From positions 1-5,905 of the forward strand of contig CAMNND010000067.1 in NCBI GenBank assembly GCA_946545035.1: a stretch of 5,905 nt of DNA, given 5' to 3'. The notes under the pieces were generated by a model that saw only the letters and a program-made list of their open reading frames with translations, made no database searches and had not been told where the DNA came from. This document shows positions 1 through 5,639 of the stretch, one piece after another. Made by a program: the position numbers and the translations under genes. Within the stretch, counting starts at the first letter, position 1, and every line of letters starts with the position of its first letter. The DNA is from an uncultured Clostridium sp. (GTDB taxonomy: Bacteria > Bacillota > Clostridia > TANB77 > CAG-508).

Positions 1-471
1 ATCTTGCATATCTCTTGCTGGATGTCCCTTTGGAAGATTTAATCTTTCAAAACAAAACTCATCTGTTTCAAGTTCAGGACCATCAATTACTTCATATCCC
101 ATTGAAATAAATAAATCTTCAATTTCCTCAATAGTTCTATTTAATGGATGTTCACTTCCTCTTATTGCTTTCTTACTTGGAAGTGTAATATCTATTGTCT
201 CTTTTTCTAGTTTTTTATTTAATTCAGCCTGTTTAAAATTATTCTCTTTTTCTCTAATTAGAGCTTCCAATTCGTCTCTAACTTCATTTACTAAACTTCC
301 AATAACTGGTCTTTCTTCGGCAGAAAGTGTTCCCATTCCTCTTAGTACAGATGTAAGCTCTCCTTTCTTTCCTAAATATTTTACTTTTAGATCGACTAAA
401 GTTTTTAAATCTTCTACTTTTGAAATTTCATCCTTTGCAGAATTTTTAATTTGTTCAATTTGCTCTTTCAT
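1..471 (-). CDS. pheS: Phenylalanyl-tRNA synthetase alpha subunit, N-terminal part (cut by window edge)
   Basis: The first 157 codons of PheS, the catalytic subunit of the alpha2-beta2 cytoplasmic enzyme that charges tRNA-Phe with phenylalanine. The frame stays open to the window edge, so the C-terminal catalytic core and the usual partner pheT lie outside. Residues 1 to about 90 are charged and helical, matching the N-terminal coiled-coil arm that contacts tRNA. The start of the class II catalytic domain follows: a GSEHPLNRTIEEIEDLF stretch (motif 1 region) and, at the edge, LNLPKGHPARDMQD, which is highly characteristic of PheS. The start ATG at 471-469 has an AAAGGAAG ribosome binding site a few bases upstream, and homology begins there (MKEQIEQIKNSA). 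The T-box leader upstream, with a UUC specifier, independently supports the identity and shows the regulation. Only the truncation limits certainty. Confidence 0.97.
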   Translation of the reverse strand, partial: MKEQIEQIKNSAKDEISKVEDLKTLVDLKVKYLGKKGELTSVLRGMGTLSAEERPVIGSLVNEVRDELEALIREKENNFKQAELNKKLEKETIDITLPSKKAIRGSEHPLNRTIEEIEDLFISMGYEVIDGPELETDEFCFERLNLPKGHPARDMQD

Positions 472-528
472 AATTTCTTCCTTTCCCAGGGATACCTATT
501 ATTTTCATTTACATATTTTAATAAAAAC

Positions 529-561
529 AAAAAAACTATTCATCCTCAATAGGACGAATAG
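529..561 (-). terminator. Regulated intrinsic terminator of the T-box
   Basis: An 11-bp stem (561-551 with 546-536, including one G-U pair) with a four-base ATTG loop, followed by seven T on the minus strand (535-529). Its 5' arm overlaps the 3' half of the antiterminator, as expected for a T-box switch. It ends 57 nt before the pheS start codon. Confidence 0.95.
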
Positions 562-792
562 CTCGTGGTACCACCTAAATTTATATATTTGTCAGATCAA
601 TAAATCTCTTATCTCTGACTTTATATACCTTATTACAGTTTTAACGGTTCAACCGTACCTGCCTACTATCATTTCAACAAGTAACCTAAAAAGTGAAATT
701 TCATATATAAGTTGTCTTTTGAGCTCACAGCTAATAACTCAAATTCTCTCTTAAACAATTATTTATATATTACTTTGCTTTTTAATTGGTAT
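529..792 (-). promoter_or_regulatory. T-box leader sensing tRNA-Phe, upstream of pheS
   Basis: A transcriptional T-box riboswitch read on the minus strand. Stem I closes by pairing around 779-770 with 683-677 and carries a distal hairpin (TTGAG, AGCTGTG, CTCAA; about 741-718). The specifier is TTC at 697-695 (Phe), followed by the usual purine A694. A hairpin ACGGT/ACCGT follows at 656-644. Stem III is TATATA plus GTCAGA pairing with TCTGAC plus TATATA (627-582). The T-box core lies at 576-551: AGG pairs with CCT, ACG pairs with CGT, and the seven-base bulge is TGGTACC. The bulge UGGU complements an ACCA tRNA end, fitting the A73 discriminator of tRNA-Phe. The 3' antiterminator strand (556-551) is also the 5' arm of the terminator, so the two structures exclude each other. 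Uncharged tRNA-Phe should favour read-through into pheS. The 5' limit is approximate. Confidence 0.95.
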
Positions 793-797
793 TTTTA

Positions 798-826
798 ATT
801 GTATACTATGTTAACATATATTTTAA
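798..826 (-). promoter_or_regulatory. Possible promoter of the T-box/pheS transcript
   Basis: TTAAAA (826-821), a 17-base spacer, then TACAAT (803-798) on the minus strand. The -10 matches 5 of 6 and the -35 matches 4 of 6 consensus bases. A start about 7 nt downstream would place the 5' end just before Stem I of the T-box, which is the main support. A perfect 12-bp palindrome (TATGTTAACATA, 818-807) fills much of the spacer. The sequence is very AT-rich, so chance matches are common. Confidence 0.4.
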
Positions 827-876
827 TCTATTTCAAGTAGTAAAATACTTTTTTTATAATTTAGTAGTACCAAATA

Positions 877-918
877 CAAAAAAAGATGCTTCTAATATTG
901 ATTATATTAAAAACATCT
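877..918 (-). terminator. Intrinsic terminator of the lactate dehydrogenase gene
   Basis: A 15-bp stem (918-904 with 898-884) and a five-base loop, followed by a T run on the minus strand (884-878). Two of the pairs are G-U only in the minus-strand RNA and would be C-A mismatches on the plus strand, so the hairpin is directional. It lies 13 nt after the ldhA stop codon and separates that gene from the pheS unit. Confidence 0.9.
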
Positions 919-931
919 CTTTTATACAACT

Positions 932-1921
932 TTACTTTATTTCATTAGCACATTCGCCTTTTTCAAATATATCTTTTATATTTTGACATGTATCACTAGC
1001 AATTTTGTGTAATGCTTCTGTTGTAAAAAATGCTTGGTGTGATGTTATAGTTACATTTGGCATTGAGATTAATAATGATAAATTCTTATCCCTTTTGTAT
1101 GATCCTGATAGATCTTGTAAGAAATATTCTTCCTCATTCTCATACACATCAAGACCAACACCACCAATTCGACCTTCAAACATTGCTTCAATCAAATCAT
1201 CAGTATTTATCAATTTTCCTCTACTTGAATTTATAATAATTACGTTGTCTTTCATCATTGATAGAGTTTTCTCATTAATTATATATGCAGTCTCCTTTGT
1301 CAATGGGCAATGTAATGATATTATATCTGAACTTCTACATAATTCTTCTAAAGAAACATATTCAAAACCAAGCTCTTCAGCTGCTTTGTCATCATGGAAT
1401 ACATCATATGCAATAACTTTTGTTCCAAAACCTTTCATTATTTGAATAAATACCTTTCCAATCTTTCCAGTTCCTATAACACCTACAGTCTTTCCATGTA
1501 CATCAAAACCCAATAAGCCATCTATATCAAAATTGTACTTTTTAACACGTTGATATGATTTATAGATTTTTCTATTAATGTTAAGTAACAAAGCTGTTGC
1601 ATGCTCTGCTACAGCATATGGCGAATAGTTTGGAACTCTAACTACCTTGATATTTCCTAAGTTGTCCAAATCTACATTATTAAATCCCGCACATCTCAAA
1701 GCTATTAATTTTACACCATATGCGTTAAGTTTATCTAAAACAGTTTTATTAGCTCTATCATTTACAAATATACAAACCACGTCGTAACCCTCTGCTAAAT
1801 ATGCTGTTTCCTCATTTAATTTTGATTCATAGTATTTAATTTCATAACCGAACTTTTCGTTATATTCATCAAATAATTTTCTATCATAATCCTTCGTATC
1901 AAAAAATGCTATCTTTATCAT
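932..1921 (-). CDS. ldhA: Fermentative D-lactate dehydrogenase (NAD-dependent)
   Basis: Cytoplasmic enzyme reducing pyruvate to D-lactate while reoxidising NADH in fermentation. Its 329 residues equal the length of E. coli LdhA, and the two resemble each other throughout (CIFVND, LIALRCAGFNNVDLD, YQR). The Rossmann nucleotide-binding motif GVIGTGKIG is at residues 147-155, with the NAD-selective acid D173. The catalytic set is R234 (in SSRG), E263 (in DVYENE) and H295 (in SHQAF). The frame extends upstream to a GTG at 1966, but that codon lies only 3 nt past the -10 box and so before the expected transcript start. The ATG at 1921 begins MIKIAFFDTKDYD, which aligns with the family N-terminus. 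Its ribosome binding site (GGAGAGGAG) is about 12 nt away, slightly long. The gene stands alone between its own promoter and terminator. A related 2-hydroxyacid dehydrogenase activity is possible, but D-LDH fits best. Confidence 0.93.
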   Translation of the reverse strand: MIKIAFFDTKDYDRKLFDEYNEKFGYEIKYYESKLNEETAYLAEGYDVVCIFVNDRANKTVLDKLNAYGVKLIALRCAGFNNVDLDNLGNIKVVRVPNYSPYAVAEHATALLLNINRKIYKSYQRVKKYNFDIDGLLGFDVHGKTVGVIGTGKIGKVFIQIMKGFGTKVIAYDVFHDDKAAEELGFEYVSLEELCRSSDIISLHCPLTKETAYIINEKTLSMMKDNVIIINSSRGKLINTDDLIEAMFEGRIGGVGLDVYENEEEYFLQDLSGSYKRDKNLSLLISMPNVTITSHQAFFTTEALHKIASDTCQNIKDIFEKGECANEIK

Positions 1922-1968
1922 AACACAAATCAGCTCCTCTCCAAAACACTTATTAATGCCATCCACTT

Positions 1969-1997
1969 ATTATATCATATTTTCCAATTATTCTCAA
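1969..1997 (-). promoter_or_regulatory. Sigma-A type promoter of ldhA
   Basis: TTGAGA (1997-1992), a 17-base spacer, then a perfect TATAAT (1974-1969) preceded by TG in the extended -10 position. The predicted start near 1962 gives a leader of about 40 nt and rules out the upstream GTG at 1966 as the translation start. Confidence 0.85.
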
Positions 1998-2074
1998 ATA
2001 ATTCATAATAAATGACTTAATGTGTTAAATTAATATCGAAAAAATGCTACAGACTATTGATACAATTATCCTAT

Positions 2075-2122
2075 AAAAAATGAAAGTCTCACTTATACAT
2101 ACAATATATAAGTGAGACTTTC
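2075..2122 (-). terminator. Intrinsic terminator of the P-loop gene
   Basis: A perfect 16-bp inverted repeat (2122-2107 with 2097-2082) around a nine-base loop, followed on the minus strand by six T (2080-2075). It begins 6 nt after the stop codon of the gene at 2129-2638. The opposite strand has no T run, so it acts for minus-strand transcription. Confidence 0.93.
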
Positions 2123-2128
2123 CCTTGC

Positions 2129-2638
2129 TTAATCACAAAACTCAAAAGATACATCATCCGGATTATCGATTTTAACAGAAATAACATCCTTGTCTCCAAA
2201 GTTATTATCAGCCAAAATTGCTTCAAAGTTTGCTCTCTCCCTTCTAAGCTTGTTGAGACTGATTTTCGCTTTATCATGGTTTCTTCTCCAGAAATCCATG
2301 TGGAGCTCTTCCGACAAGTTCATCTTAACAACAGTGATTTTATCCTTATACCCCATAACTCTCAAAGAAACGATAAGAGCTCTCAGGCTCTCGTACGTCA
2401 TCCTCTTCGTAGAGATGATAGTAAAGATATTTGACATCAAACTGTCTTCGATTTTCTTTTGTGCTTTGAGAAGTGCGTCAAGCATTGTCGCATTGTTTGG
2501 ATTTGCTCTGCAAAACGAAACAGTTACGCATGACTCGTTGTTATGCGCTTGCATCATCTTGTAAGCAAGCCAACTTCTGCCTGTTGATACCGGGCCTGTA
2601 ACAATAACTACCCGGCCAACAATCTTTACCTTTCCCAT
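2129..2638 (-). CDS. P-loop NTPase-like protein of unknown function, kinase-like fold suspected
   Basis: I do not recognise a named family. The 169-residue product starts with a hydrophobic beta strand (GRVVIVTG) running into GPVSTGRS at residues 15-22. This has the Walker A spacing G-x4-G-x-S but with R21 in place of the catalytic lysine. After it come a helix, a strand with STKRMTYESLRAL (76-88), a strand ITVVKMNL (101-108), and an arginine-rich helical stretch WRRN...LRRERANFEA (117-140). That order resembles AAA_33 or polynucleotide-kinase-like small kinases, with lid arginines; this is inference from pattern only. No signal peptide or membrane segment is visible. The ATG at 2638 has a strong AGGAAGGG site, and a promoter and a perfect terminator flank the gene. 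GC counted by hand over 2161-2640 is about 40%, against about 30% in neighbouring genes, which suggests acquisition or unusual constraint. It may be a degenerate kinase with altered nucleotide use. Confidence 0.85.
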   Translation of the reverse strand: MGKVKIVGRVVIVTGPVSTGRSWLAYKMMQAHNNESCVTVSFCRANPNNATMLDALLKAQKKIEDSLMSNIFTIISTKRMTYESLRALIVSLRVMGYKDKITVVKMNLSEELHMDFWRRNHDKAKISLNKLRRERANFEAILADNNFGDKDVISVKIDNPDDVSFEFCD

Positions 2639-2680
2639 TTGGACCCTTCCTTTCCTTAGAATGATTGGGATGTATCAACT

Positions 2681-2709
2681 ATTTTACTTAAAAAGTGCTT
2701 AATTTTCAA
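2681..2709 (-). promoter_or_regulatory. Promoter of the P-loop gene
   Basis: TTGAAA (2709-2704), a 17-base spacer and TAAAAT (2686-2681), each 5 of 6 to the sigma-A consensus. A near-palindrome CTTGAAAA-N8-TTTTTAAG (2710-2687) overlaps the -35 and the spacer and could be an operator, though A/T content makes chance plausible. The predicted leader is about 35 nt. Confidence 0.65.
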
Positions 2710-2721
2710 GCAATATGTGTC

Positions 2722-2757
2722 AAAAAAAAAGAAAATACCGAAGTATTTTCCTTTTTT
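2722..2757 (-). terminator. UUCG-loop terminator after the zinc-ribbon pair
   Basis: An 8-bp stem GAAAATAC/GTATTTTC (2750-2743 with 2738-2731) capped by a TTCG tetraloop on the minus strand and followed by nine T (2730-2722). It starts within a few bases of the stop codon at 2759. The plus strand also has a T run after the hairpin (2752-2757), but its loop is CGAA and no plus-strand gene needs it. Confidence 0.93.
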
Positions 2758-2758
2758 A

Positions 2759-3166
2759 TTAAAATAATGAACTAATTACTGCATTAACAAGTATTGCACC
2801 AACTATATCTATAATTCCAATTACTATTGCTGCAATTGCTAAACCTTTTCCCTTTTCTTCTGGGAATGTCTTCATATGATTTAATGCTGCAGCTCCTAAA
2901 GATATAGCTACTATACCTAGTATAATACCAGCTACCCAAAATCCTATTAAAGAGCATACAAAACCACCAATTGCTATACCACTTGTTTTTCCTTGGTATC
3001 CAGAATTTACTTGTTGGTTATTAAAGTTATTATTTGCAGTTTGATTTGCTTGTGCAGCCATTCCTGGTGCACTATCTTGAACTGCGTCTGCCACAGCCCC
3101 ACATTTTTGACAGAAATTATCTCCATCTGCTAACACATTTCCACAATATTTACATGTTCTACTCAT
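2759..3166 (-). CDS. Zinc-ribbon membrane protein with DUF4190-like C-terminus
   Basis: A 135-residue protein in three parts. Residues 5-23 form a zinc ribbon with two CxxC knuckles (C5, C8, C19, C22). Residues 24-60 are a flexible linker rich in Ala, Asn and Gln. Residues 63-95 and 108-133 are hydrophobic segments separated by a charged KTFPEEKGKG loop. The small-residue, Gly/Ile-rich membrane part with a KGKGLAIAAIVIGI turn is typical of DUF4190 proteins. The ribbon most likely faces the cytoplasm; no biochemical function is established for this architecture, and none is claimed. The ATG at 3166 follows AAAGGAG at good spacing. It lies 41 nt after the other zinc-ribbon gene with no terminator between, so the two are probably co-transcribed. 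A terminator follows directly. Confidence 0.9.
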   Translation of the reverse strand: MSRTCKYCGNVLADGDNFCQKCGAVADAVQDSAPGMAAQANQTANNNFNNQQVNSGYQGKTSGIAIGGFVCSLIGFWVAGIILGIVAISLGAAALNHMKTFPEEKGKGLAIAAIVIGIIDIVGAILVNAVISSLF

Positions 3167-3207
3167 ATCATTTCTCCTTTATTATTTAGATTACACTTTT
3201 CATTATA

Positions 3208-3594
3208 TTATTTTTCATTTCTAATTGAAAGTACTTTTATCTTATTTGTTATTAATCCCATCTTTAATCCAATTTCAACATATACTGCTGAACAATCAGC
3301 TGGAAGCTCTATATTTGTTCTTTCTGTTGCTGACCACATATCAAAAACTAATTCATGAGTTCCAGGTGCTAAGTCAAAAGATGCAACTCCATTTGATTTT
3401 ATAGATGTAACAGCTTGTCCATCAATATGTATTTTGGTTGAAACTGCACATCCAAAAAAGCTTTTCTTTCTATGTATAACAAGTCTAACAGTACCTGAAT
3501 TACTTTGGTTTATGCTCTGTCCAACCCCCTGTCCACAATTTGGACAAAAAGCAATTCCTTCAGCCATTTCTTTTCCACAATTTTTACAAAACAT
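3208..3594 (-). CDS. Zinc-ribbon protein with beta-rich C-terminal domain, unknown function
   Basis: A 128-residue protein. Residues 3-21 form a zinc ribbon with two CxxC pairs (C3, C6, C17, C20), followed by a short Gly/Ser/Gln/Asn linker (22-34). The rest alternates as beta strands: TVRLVIHRKKSFFGCA, KIHIDGQAV, a GVASFDLAPGTHELVF turn-and-strand, and a final VYVEIGLKMGLITNKIKVL. The IDGQ and LAPGTHEL elements resemble PEGA or DUF2846-type carbohydrate- or surface-linked beta folds, but this is only a pattern match. There is no clear membrane segment. The frame extends 13 codons further upstream, but the ATG at 3594 has an AGGGGG site 7-8 nt before it, and the ribbon begins immediately after it, so that start is preferred. 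It sits between bofA and a second zinc-ribbon gene on the same strand, and probably forms an operon with the latter. Confidence 0.88.
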   Translation of the reverse strand: MFCKNCGKEMAEGIAFCPNCGQGVGQSINQSNSGTVRLVIHRKKSFFGCAVSTKIHIDGQAVTSIKSNGVASFDLAPGTHELVFDMWSATERTNIELPADCSAVYVEIGLKMGLITNKIKVLSIRNEK

Positions 3595-3659
3595 GTTATA
3601 TCCCCCTTTCCATCTAATTCCAAAATTATTCAATCATATTTTGGCACAAATTGATTATT

Positions 3660-3688
3660 ATTTCAATATTTTATGGAAAATTTGTCAA
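3660..3688 (-). promoter_or_regulatory. Possible promoter of the zinc-ribbon pair
   Basis: A consensus TTGACA (3688-3683) just after the bofA stop codon, a 17-base spacer, then a weak TGAAAT (3665-3660). It would give a leader of nearly 60 nt. There is no terminator after bofA, so read-through from bofA is an alternative or additional source of transcript. Confidence 0.4.
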
Positions 3689-3691
3689 TAG

Positions 3692-3952
3692 TTATATAAA
3701 AAACTTCAGAATAATAACCAATATAACACCCGGTATTCCAAGAAATCCAGTACATAGAATTGTCCACCAATTTAATCCAATATGAAATCCAATATTAGCT
3801 CCAATTAAATTAATAATATATATTAGTATCCCACCAAATACAGAGTTTATTATCAACTTAATAATCTTTTTAAAAGGAACTACAAATATTTTTCCAATAA
3901 TAATAAAAATAATTACGCAAAATACATAAAATAAAAAAGAATAATTCTCCAT
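3692..3952 (-). CDS. bofA: BofA, inhibitor of pro-sigmaK processing
   Basis: In Bacillus, BofA sits in the outer forespore membrane of the mother cell and, with SpoIVFA, holds the intramembrane protease SpoIVFB inactive until the forespore signals, delaying pro-sigmaK cleavage. The 86-residue protein here matches in length (87 in B. subtilis) and pattern: a hydrophobic N-terminal segment (5-24), PFKKIIKLIIN, a second segment (34-52), and the family C-terminus with GFHIGLN and GFLGIPGVILVIILK. N48, N61 and T64, which I recall as important for SpoIVFB inhibition, occur at identical positions. The ATG at 3952 has a GAGGTG site. It lies 65 nt after the FAD dehydrogenase gene, without a clear terminator between, and a DUF2508/YaaL gene lies further upstream. 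Its presence implies an endospore former, although some lineages keep bofA with a changed sporulation programme. Confidence 0.93.
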   Translation of the reverse strand: MENYSFLFYVFCVIIFIIIGKIFVVPFKKIIKLIINSVFGGILIYIINLIGANIGFHIGLNWWTILCTGFLGIPGVILVIILKFFI

Positions 3953-3970
3953 ACAATCACCTCATATTAT

Positions 3971-3999
3971 TTCATATGATAATCATGGACAAATTATTC
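3971..3999 (-). promoter_or_regulatory. Candidate sigma-E-like promoter of bofA
   Basis: GAATAAT (3999-3993), 14 bases, then CATATGAA (3978-3971). The first box fits the Bacillus sigma-E -35 pattern, and the second shares CATA and one later A with CATACAAT. Sigma-E control of bofA is known in Bacillus. The predicted leader would be only about 11 nt, barely including the ribosome binding site, so this is tentative. Confidence 0.25.
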
Positions 4000-4017
4000 T
4001 TTTATAAATTAATTTAT

Positions 4018-5574
4018 CTATTCTTTTTCTAAAACAGCTATTGCACATTTAATTCCATCAACAGCAGCAGACATTATTCCTCCGGCATAACCAGCACCTT
4101 CACCACATGGATAAAAACCTTTTATATTTGATTCTTTTTCTTCATCACGTGTTATCTGTACCGGTGAGGAGCTTCTGGTCTCAACTCCTGTTAATATGCT
4201 ATCTGGATTATCAAATCCACGTATTTTTTTGCCAAAATAATCAATGCCCTCTACAAGAGCTTTAGATACAAATTCTGGTAATATCTCATTTAAATTTGAT
4301 AGTGTAACTCCTGGTTTATACGTTGGTTTTATATCTCCAATATATTCAGTTTTCTTATTATTCTTAAAATCTTCATAACGTTGGATTGGAGCATGGTAAT
4401 TACTTCCTCCTAACTTAAACGCTTTTTCTTCTAAATCCTTTTGAAAATAAATTCCAGCAAGTGGTGAAGTTCCTTCAAAGTCATTTGGTGTGACATTCAC
4501 AAGAACAGCACTATTTGCATTTTCCCCATCTCTTGCAAACTTACTCATTCCATTCGTTACAATAGTATTTTCTTCACTTGATGAAGCAATAACTTGTCCA
4601 CCTGGACACATACAAAAAGTATAACAAGATCTTTCTTTTCCATGGTATGCAAGCTTATATTCTGCTGGTGGAAGTTTTAGCTTAGTTTCATTTCCATATT
4701 GAGATTCATTTATCATACTTTGTTTATGCTCTATTCTGACTCCAACAGAAAAATTTTTTCTTTCCATTTGAAGTCCTTTTTCATATAGCTTTTCAAAAGT
4801 ATCTCTTGCGCTATGTCCAATTGCTAAAATAACCGTATCTGTTTGCACTTTTTTTCCACTACTACAAACAACAGATGTAACTTTACCATCTATTATTTCA
4901 AAATCAACTACTTTTTCATTAAATAAAAATGTTCCACCCATTTCTATTATTTTATTTCTCATATTCCTTATAATATTAATTAAATTATCTGTTCCAATAT
5001 GAGGTTTATTCATATATAAAATCTGCTCTGGAGCTCCGAAATTATAAAATTCCTTAAGTACAATCTTGCATAATGGGTTATGTATTCCGCTTGTTAATTT
5101 TCCATCAGAAAATGTACCTGCTCCACCTTCACCAAATTGAACATTTGATAATGTATTTAATTTACCCGATGCTAAAAACTCTTCTACATCTTTTTGTCTT
5201 TCGTCAACAGTTTTGCCTTGTTCGATAACAATTGGTTTTATTCCATTTTGAGCTAAGATTAGTGCAGCAAATAGACCTGCAGGACCTGCTCCAACAATAA
5301 CAGGACAAAGACTACTTCTTCTTTTTACTTCAATAGAAAAAGAGCTTTTCTCTTCAACCTTTTCAGCTCCCTTTATCTTATCTTCATTTTTACATTCTAT
5401 CTCAACAGAATAATTATAAAAAATATCTGATTTATTACGTGCATCAATAGATTTTTTAACAATTCTACTCACAGTAACTTCATCTTTATTAATCTTATAT
5501 TTCTCATATATATATTTAAATAATTCTTCATCGCTAAAATCAGCTCTTACTTTTATATTACTAATTCTTACCAT
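4018..5574 (-). CDS. FAD-dependent dehydrogenase of the COG2509 family
   Basis: A 518-residue flavoprotein of a conserved but functionally uncharacterised family, predicted cytoplasmic. Residues 1 to about 85 form an N-terminal alpha/beta region (MVRISNIKVRADF...) typical of this family. The FAD-binding Rossmann motif VIVGAGPAG is at 93-100, with the ribose-binding acid E118 in VIEQG. A glycine-rich stretch QFGEGGAGTFSDGKL lies at 146-160 and a second nucleotide-region strand TVILAIGHSARD at 247-258. CMCPGGQVIASSSE is at 321-334. The C-terminal FAD-closing motif is GFYPCGEGAGYAGGIMSAAVDG (487-507). The cysteine pair C321/C323 is a possible redox site but not a classical CxxC. Electron donor and substrate are unknown. 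The ATG at 5574 has a GAGGAT site and a near-consensus promoter upstream. It separates the DUF2508 gene from bofA. Confidence 0.93.
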   Translation of the reverse strand: MVRISNIKVRADFSDEELFKYIYEKYKINKDEVTVSRIVKKSIDARNKSDIFYNYSVEIECKNEDKIKGAEKVEEKSSFSIEVKRRSSLCPVIVGAGPAGLFAALILAQNGIKPIVIEQGKTVDERQKDVEEFLASGKLNTLSNVQFGEGGAGTFSDGKLTSGIHNPLCKIVLKEFYNFGAPEQILYMNKPHIGTDNLINIIRNMRNKIIEMGGTFLFNEKVVDFEIIDGKVTSVVCSSGKKVQTDTVILAIGHSARDTFEKLYEKGLQMERKNFSVGVRIEHKQSMINESQYGNETKLKLPPAEYKLAYHGKERSCYTFCMCPGGQVIASSSEENTIVTNGMSKFARDGENANSAVLVNVTPNDFEGTSPLAGIYFQKDLEEKAFKLGGSNYHAPIQRYEDFKNNKKTEYIGDIKPTYKPGVTLSNLNEILPEFVSKALVEGIDYFGKKIRGFDNPDSILTGVETRSSSPVQITRDEEKESNIKGFYPCGEGAGYAGGIMSAAVDGIKCAIAVLEKE

Positions 5575-5601
5575 ATCTATATCCTCGAATATTTTTTGCT
5601 A

Positions 5602-5630
5602 ATTATATTATAATTTTACATAAATTGCAA
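5602..5630 (-). promoter_or_regulatory. Sigma-A type promoter of the FAD dehydrogenase gene
   Basis: TTGCAA (5630-5625), a 17-base spacer and a perfect TATAAT (5607-5602). The predicted start near 5595 gives a leader of about 20 nt carrying the GAGGAT ribosome binding site. It lies just after the DUF2508 stop codon, so the dehydrogenase can be transcribed independently. No terminator is visible between the two genes. Confidence 0.8.
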
Positions 5631-5639
5631 TGTACGAAA

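Noticed and set aside
786..986. Plus-strand open frame of 66 codons
   Set aside because: It runs through the T-box promoter region, the ldhA terminator and the end of ldhA. It has a low-complexity Phe/Tyr/Ile composition, no ribosome binding site and no recognisable family.
1005..1445. Plus-strand open frame of 146 codons
   Set aside because: Antisense to the well-supported D-lactate dehydrogenase; serine-rich shadow without domain pattern or ribosome binding site.
2089..2277. Second minus-strand frame of 62 codons
   Set aside because: It overlaps the end of the P-loop gene in another frame and runs into that gene's terminator hairpin; no homology pattern. I also considered a frameshifted tail, but the P-loop frame ends cleanly before a perfect terminator.
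2190..2564. Plus-strand open frame of 124 codons
   Set aside because: Antisense shadow of the P-loop gene with a hydrophobic, Leu/Ser-rich translation and no upstream ribosome binding site or promoter.
2722..2757. Bidirectional use of the UUCG terminator
   Set aside because: T runs exist on both sides, but no plus-strand gene ends here, and the stable UUCG loop forms only in the minus-strand transcript.
3434..3691. Plus-strand open frame of 85 codons
   Set aside because: Antisense to the zinc-ribbon gene; the alternating Pro/Phe/Leu composition is the expected shadow of that gene.
3955..4017. Terminator between the FAD dehydrogenase and bofA
   Set aside because: There is only a short AT palindrome (ATAAATTAATTTAT) with no GC-containing stem and no proper T run; too weak to call.
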